Shown here piece by piece: positions 59,616 to 64,000 of a DNA stretch of 64,000 nucleotides (position 1 is its first letter; the number at the start of each line of letters is the position of its first letter). Position numbers and translations under genes: made by a program. The DNA is from Streptomyces sp. Edi4 (GTDB lineage: Bacteria > Actinomycetota > Actinomycetes > Streptomycetales > Streptomycetaceae), in NCBI RefSeq assembly GCF_040253615.1, contig NZ_JBEJGY010000004.1:5828001-5892000 (forward strand). Reading direction: 5' to 3'. The notes under the pieces were generated by a model, which saw only the letters and a list, made by a program, of their open reading frames with translations, searched no databases and was not told the DNA's origin.

Positions 59616-59647
59616 GATCGTTCGTGCGTGTTTCTGAGCGAACGATC
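59616..59647. promoter_or_regulatory. Operator between the DeoR/LacI regulator and polysaccharide lyase
   Basis: GATCGTTCG (59616-59624) and CGAACGATC (59639-59647), perfect 9-bp arms with a 14-bp spacer, in an AT-rich 245-bp intergenic region. CGAAC-type arms suit a DeoR winged helix. 59648-59789 otherwise shows only promoter-like AT-rich sequence and the lyase ribosome site GGAGG (59774-59778). Confidence 0.65.
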
Positions 59648-59789
59648 AATTCTCGTGATGAATGTGCGAAGTATTGCGCGTTCTTTCGATGTCGTGAGAG
59701 AAACCGCTCCATCGCGCCGCGCTCGCCCGGGCCTTCGCGCCCACCCCGTGCCCCTCCTTGTTCGCCCACGTTCCGGAGGTCCCGCCACC

Positions 59790-62190
59790 ATGCCATCCCC
59801 CTCGGGCAGTTCACGCCGCACCTTCCTCGCCGCGTCCGGCACCGGCGCCGCCGTCGCCCTGGGCCTCACCCTCCCCACCGCCCCGGCCACGGCGGCCGCC
59901 CCGAAGAAGCCGCAACTCCCGCACGCAGCGGAGGAGTTCGACACTCTGCGCCTGCGGTGGCGCGACCTCACGCTCGGCACCGGCTTCGACGCGACCGCCG
60001 AGCCCTACGCCACCAAACTGGCCACCCTCGGCGCCGCCGCCCGCACGGCGCTCGCCACCATGGCCCCGGCAAGCGGATCCCTCTGGCCCGACCAGCCGCT
60101 CACCAACCCCGCCACCGGCTCCGCCAACATGAGCGCGAGCTACACCCGGCTCAACACCATGGCGCAGGCCTGGGCACAGCCCGGCACCGGATCCACCGGC
60201 GACGCCGCCCTGATCGCCGCCGTCGGCCGGGGCCTCGACCACCTGTACACGCGGATCTACAACGAGAACACCAAGTCCTTCGGCAACTGGTGGGACTGGC
60301 AGATCGGCAGCCCCCGTCTCCTCCTGGACACCGCCGTCATCGCGTACGACACCCTCACCACCGCCCAGATCGGCCAGTACACCGCCGCCGTCGACCACTT
60401 CGTCCCCGACAGCGCCGTCGCCGTCTACGCCGGCACCTCCACCGGCGCCAACCGCACCGACCTGTGCCGGGTCCTCGCCACCCGCGGAGTGCTCGGCAAG
60501 AACGCCGCGAAGATCGCCCTGGCCCGCGACGCGCTCTCGCCCGTCTTCCCCTACGTCACCGGCGGGGACGGCCTGTACGCCGACGGCTCCTTCGTCCAGC
60601 ACACCTGGATCGCCTACACCGGCTCGTACGGCGAGGTGCAGATCGACGGCCTGTCCCGGCTGTTCGCGCTGCTCGCCGGCTCCACCTGGGCGGTCACCGA
60701 CCCCAACCGGCAGATCATCCTCGACTCCGTCGAGCGCTGCTACGCGCCCTTCATCCACGACGGACTGATGATGGACTGCGTCAACGGCCGCGCGATCTCC
60801 CGTCAGACGACCGACGACCAGCTCATGGGCCGCACGATCATGGCCCACATCGCCATGCTGGCCCTCGGCGCCTCACCGGCCGAACGCGACCGCTGGCGCG
60901 CCCTGATCAAAGGCTGGACGCAGCGCGCCCAGACCACCCCGGTCCTCACCGACCAGCGCCTGTCGGTCGCCAATCTCGCGCTGCTGCGCGCCGCCGTGGA
61001 CGCCGCGCCGAGCGCCGCCCCGGCGCCCACCGGCCCCCGCCTCTCCCGCCATGGACCGCGCCGTGCACCGGGGCACCCGCTTCGCCGCGTCCCTGAGCAT
61101 GTCCTCGAACCGGATCGCGTACTACGAGAACGGCAACGGCGAGAACCTGCGCGGCTGGAGCACCGGATCCGGCATGCTCGCCTGGTGGGGCGCGGGCTTC
61201 GCGGGCGATCAGTACAGCGACGGCTTCTGGCCCACCGCCGACCCGTACCGCATGCCCGGCACCACCGTCTCGCGCAAGCCGCTCGCGGACGGCGAAGGCG
61301 GCGCGTGGGGCGCGGCCCGGCCCGCCGTCACCTGGGTGGGCGGCGCGGGCGACGGAACGTACGCGGCCCTCGGCCAGCACCTCAAGGGGCTCTCCTCGAC
61401 CCTGGTCGCCCGCAAATCGTGGTTCTTCGTGGGCGACGAGATCGTCTGCCTCGGCGCCGGCATCGCCGCGAGCGACGGCCGGCCGGTGGAGAGCGTCGTC
61501 GACCAGCGCAACCTCGGCGCCGCCGGCACCCATGCCCTGACCGTCGACGGCCGCCGGCTGCCCGGGGCCCTCGGCCGCCGCGACACCTTCCCCCGTGCCC
61601 GCTGGGCGCACATCGCGGGCCAGGGCGGCTATGTCTTCCCCGGCGGCGCCCGCCTGGAGACCCTGCGCGAGGAGCGCACCGGCACCTGGCGTGCCATCAA
61701 CACAGGCGGCACCACCGACCCCGTGGTCCGCCGCTACCTCACCCTCTGGTTCGACCACGGCACCGACCCCACCGGCGCCGGGTACGCCTATGTCGTGCTG
61801 CCCGGGGCCCGGCAGGGGGAGACCGCGGTGCGGGCCGCCGACCGCGACCGGGTGCGTGTGCTGGCCAACTCGGCCTCCACGCAGGCCATTTCGGCCGTCC
61901 GGCTCGGGCTGCTCGCCGCCAACTTCTGGACGGCGGGCACGGTGGGGGGCCTGGGCGCCGACGGCCCGGCGAGCGTCCTCGTCCACGCAGCGCGCCAAAC
62001 GGCGACCCTCTCCCTCGCGGCGCCCGACCGCGGCGGGTCACCGGTCGAAGTGACCTGGGACCGGCCGGTACGCTCGGTGACCACCCGGGACCCGAGGGTG
62101 GAGGTCCTGGGTACCGGCCGCGCGCTCCACTTGCGGATCGCCCCGGGCACCGCCTGCGAGACGGTGCGCACGGAGGTCGTACTCGCCTGA
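59790..62190 (+). pseudogene. Tat-secreted family-8 polysaccharide lyase, frameshifted
   Basis: ATG 59790, Tat signal 'SSRRTFLAASGTGAAVALGL'. The α/α-toroid half has PL8 signatures: 'NWWDWQIGSPRLLLDT', 'GANRTDLCRVLATRGVL', 'GGDGLYADGSFVQHTWIAYTGSYGEVQI' (catalytic His/Tyr). The frame is lost at ~61034-61038 (run of five C). Removing one C joins '..APTGPASPAMDRAVHRGTRFAASLSMSSNRIAYYENGNGENLRGWSTGSGMLAWW', the β-sandwich half, which runs to the stop at 62190. Intact length is ~800 aa, normal for hyaluronate/chondroitin/xanthan lyases. Divergent DeoR/LacI-type regulator. Real lesion or sequencing error. Confidence 0.88.
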
Positions 62191-62388
62191 CGCCGAGGCG
62201 ACGGGCGGCGTACGCGCAGGCGACGCGACGCTGACGACCCGGTTCCGCTTGGTTGTCGGAACCCAACAGATCTCAGGGCCTCCACGCTGTCGAGTCGGCC
62301 GCCTGGCGCAGGTCTACTGTCAGCCCCCACTAGGAAAGGGGTCCTGAGACTGTTTGGAGTCGACGGAGGAAATCCTTGGTCCCTTTCG

Positions 62389-62400
62389 TAGGGTCGGTAC
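62389..62400 (+). promoter_or_regulatory. Leaderless -10 of the carboxylase gene
   Basis: TAGGGT (62389-62394) ends 6 nt before ATG 62401, with no Shine-Dalgarno. Same hexamer and spacing as leuB. Confidence 0.5.
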
Positions 62401-63984
62401 ATGACCGTTGTGGACGAGACCCAGGGTGAGCCGACCGACACGCGTGGACGCGTGGCAGAACTCCTCGCCCTGCGCGAGGAGGCCCGTCGCGGGCCCAGTG
62501 AGCGCGCGACCGAGGCGCAGCACGCCAAGGGCAAGCTGACGGCGCGGGAGCGGATCGACCTGCTGCTCGACCCGGACTCCTTCCACGAGGTGGAGCAGTT
62601 GCGCCGGCACCGGGCCGTGGGCTTCGGTCTGGAGGCGAAGAAGCCGTACACCGACGGTGTGATCACCGGGTGGGGCACGGTGGAGGGCCGGACGGTCTTC
62701 GTGTACGCGCACGACTTCCGGATCTTCGGCGGCGCGCTGGGCGAGGCGCACGCGACGAAGATCCACAAGATCATGGACATGGCGATCTCGGCGGGCGCCC
62801 CGCTGGTGTCGCTGAACGACGGCGCGGGCGCCCGTATCCAGGAGGGCGTCTCCGCGCTCGCGGGGTACGGGGGGATCTTCCAGCGCAATACGCGCGCTTC
62901 GGGTGTGATCCCGCAGATCAGCGTGATGCTGGGCCCGTGCGCGGGCGGCGCCGCCTACAGCCCGGCGCTGACGGACTTCGTGTTCATGGTGCGCGAGACG
63001 TCGCAGATGTTCATCACGGGCCCGGACGTGGTGCGGGCGGTGACGGGCGAGGAGATCACCCAGAACGGTCTGGGCGGCGCGGATGTGCACGCGGAGACCT
63101 CGGGTGTGGCGCACTTCGCCTACGACGACGAGGAGACGTGCCTGGCGGAGGTGCGGTATCTGATCTCGATGCTGCCGTCGAACAACCGGGAGAACCCGCC
63201 GGTCCACGCCAGTGACGATCCCGCCGACCGTCGCTCGGAGGTCCTGCTCGACCTGGTGCCGGCGGACGGGAACCGTCCCTACGACATGCGCAAGGTGATC
63301 GAGGAGCTGGTCGACGACGGCGACTTCCTCGAGGTCCACGAGCGGTGGGCGCGGAACATCATCTGCGCGCTGGCCCGCCTGGACGGTCAAGTGGTGGGTG
63401 TGGTCGCCAATCAGCCGCAGTCGCTGGCGGGTGTGCTGGACATCGAGGCGTCGGAGAAGGCGGCTCGTTTCGTACAGATGTGCGACGCGTTCAACATCCC
63501 GATCATCACCCTGTTGGACGTGCCCGGGTTCCTGCCGGGCGTGTCGCAGGAGCACGGTGGAATCATCCGGCACGGCGCGAAGCTGCTGTACGCGTACTGC
63601 AACGCGACGGTGCCGCGGATCTCGCTGATCCTGCGCAAGGCGTACGGCGGGGCGTACATCGTGATGGATTCGCAGTCGATCGGCGCGGACCTGACGTACG
63701 CGTGGCCGACGAACGAGATCGCGGTGATGGGCGCGGAGGGCGCGGCGAACGTCATCTTCCGCCGGCAGATCGCGGACGCGGAGGACCCCGAGGCGATGCG
63801 GGCGCGCATGGTCAAGGAGTACAAGGCCGAGCTGATGCATCCGTACTACGCGGCGGAGCGGGGCCTGGTCGACGACGTGATCGACCCGGCCGAGACGCGG
63901 TCCGTTCTGATCGCCTCCCTGGCGATGCTCAAGTCCAAGCACGCGGACCTGCCGTCCCGCAAGCACGGCAATCCGCCCCAGTAG
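62401..63984 (+). CDS. Acyl-CoA carboxylase β (carboxyltransferase) subunit
   Basis: 527 aa. Crotonase-fold carboxyltransferase: 'KLTARERIDLLLDPDSFHEVEQL', 'GVITGWGTVEGRTVFVYAHDFRIFGGALGEAHATKIHKIMDMA', 'SLNDGAGARIQEGVSALAGYGGIF', oxyanion-forming 'ISVMLGPCAGGAAYSPALTDFVFM', and 'LDVPGFLPGVSQEHGGIIRHGAKLLYAYCNATVPRISLILRKAYGGAYIVM' (biotin pocket GG-A). It transfers carboxyl from biotin to acetyl- or propionyl-CoA for malonyl/methylmalonyl-CoA. I recall this locus as accB of S. coelicolor, with a short ε-subunit gene next; the GAGGA at the window's end fits a ribosome site for it. Confidence 0.95.
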   Translation: MTVVDETQGEPTDTRGRVAELLALREEARRGPSERATEAQHAKGKLTARERIDLLLDPDSFHEVEQLRRHRAVGFGLEAKKPYTDGVITGWGTVEGRTVFVYAHDFRIFGGALGEAHATKIHKIMDMAISAGAPLVSLNDGAGARIQEGVSALAGYGGIFQRNTRASGVIPQISVMLGPCAGGAAYSPALTDFVFMVRETSQMFITGPDVVRAVTGEEITQNGLGGADVHAETSGVAHFAYDDEETCLAEVRYLISMLPSNNRENPPVHASDDPADRRSEVLLDLVPADGNRPYDMRKVIEELVDDGDFLEVHERWARNIICALARLDGQVVGVVANQPQSLAGVLDIEASEKAARFVQMCDAFNIPIITLLDVPGFLPGVSQEHGGIIRHGAKLLYAYCNATVPRISLILRKAYGGAYIVMDSQSIGADLTYAWPTNEIAVMGAEGAANVIFRRQIADAEDPEAMRARMVKEYKAELMHPYYAAERGLVDDVIDPAETRSVLIASLAMLKSKHADLPSRKHGNPPQ

Positions 63985-64000
63985 GAACTCAGCCAGAGGA

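Overview
The window is a stretch of a high-G+C actinobacterial chromosome, almost certainly Streptomyces. Nearly every third codon position is G or C, GTG/TTG starts are common, and many promoters appear leaderless. The gene order gatB ... ilvB-ilvN-ilvC-serA ... proline dehydrogenase/P5C dehydrogenase ... leuB-ilvE ... urease ... citramalate synthase ... acyl-CoA carboxylase beta is, from memory, the conserved core-chromosome order of the S. coelicolor SCO55xx region. I see no tRNA, rRNA, CRISPR array or transposase.

Layout. 1-5.1 kb: end of gatB, a tandem G+C-rich repeat array, a Tat-exported phospholipase C, a GNAT acetyltransferase and a small membrane protein. 5.3-15 kb: a large ATPase/LuxR regulator, a PQQ-type sugar dehydrogenase lipoprotein, two oxidoreductases and a ten-TM PAS-GGDEF-EAL protein (CdgF-like) whose EAL half has lost its signature residues. 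15-20.6 kb: a leader peptide plus attenuator, then ilvB-ilvN-ilvC and serA. 20.7-25 kb: TetR regulator, a frameshifted FAD monooxygenase, a LysR regulator and a coupled NTF2-like/SDR pair. 25-29 kb: PucR-type regulator divergent from the two proline-catabolism genes. 29-35 kb: nitroreductase, PadR/membrane-protein pair under a large palindrome, quinone-oxidoreductase-like protein, LysR and an MFS pump. 35-42.6 kb: leuB, ilvE, NCS1 permease, then fused ureAB-ureC-agmatine deiminase with no urease maturation genes beside it.

42.6-46.9 kb looks like an accessory insertion. It holds three end-overlapping tiny genes, an XRE/TPR regulator, a HAD phosphatase, a decayed copy of one tiny gene, a SLOG-type Rossmann protein and a flavoprotein. 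46.9-53.7 kb returns to core: TetR, MHS-family permease, citramalate synthase behind its own leader, and two membrane proteins. 53.4-64 kb: DUF2087-like protein, YceI, an XRE/TPR regulator divergent from an M64 secreted peptidase, a second copy of the G+C-rich repeat, a frameshifted methyltransferase, a DeoR/LacI hybrid regulator divergent from a frameshifted family-8 polysaccharide lyase, and an acyl-CoA carboxylase beta subunit.

How it works together. Seven genes (ilvB, ilvN, ilvC, leuB, ilvE, cimA, plus serA for serine) form a dispersed amino-acid biosynthesis set, and ilvB and cimA carry their own leader/terminator regions. The catabolic units (proline, urea/agmatine, polysaccharide, phospholipid) each sit beside a dedicated regulator or palindromic operator. 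Three genes are broken by what looks like a single-base indel; two of these lie in or next to a G or C run. This may mean consensus errors rather than real decay.
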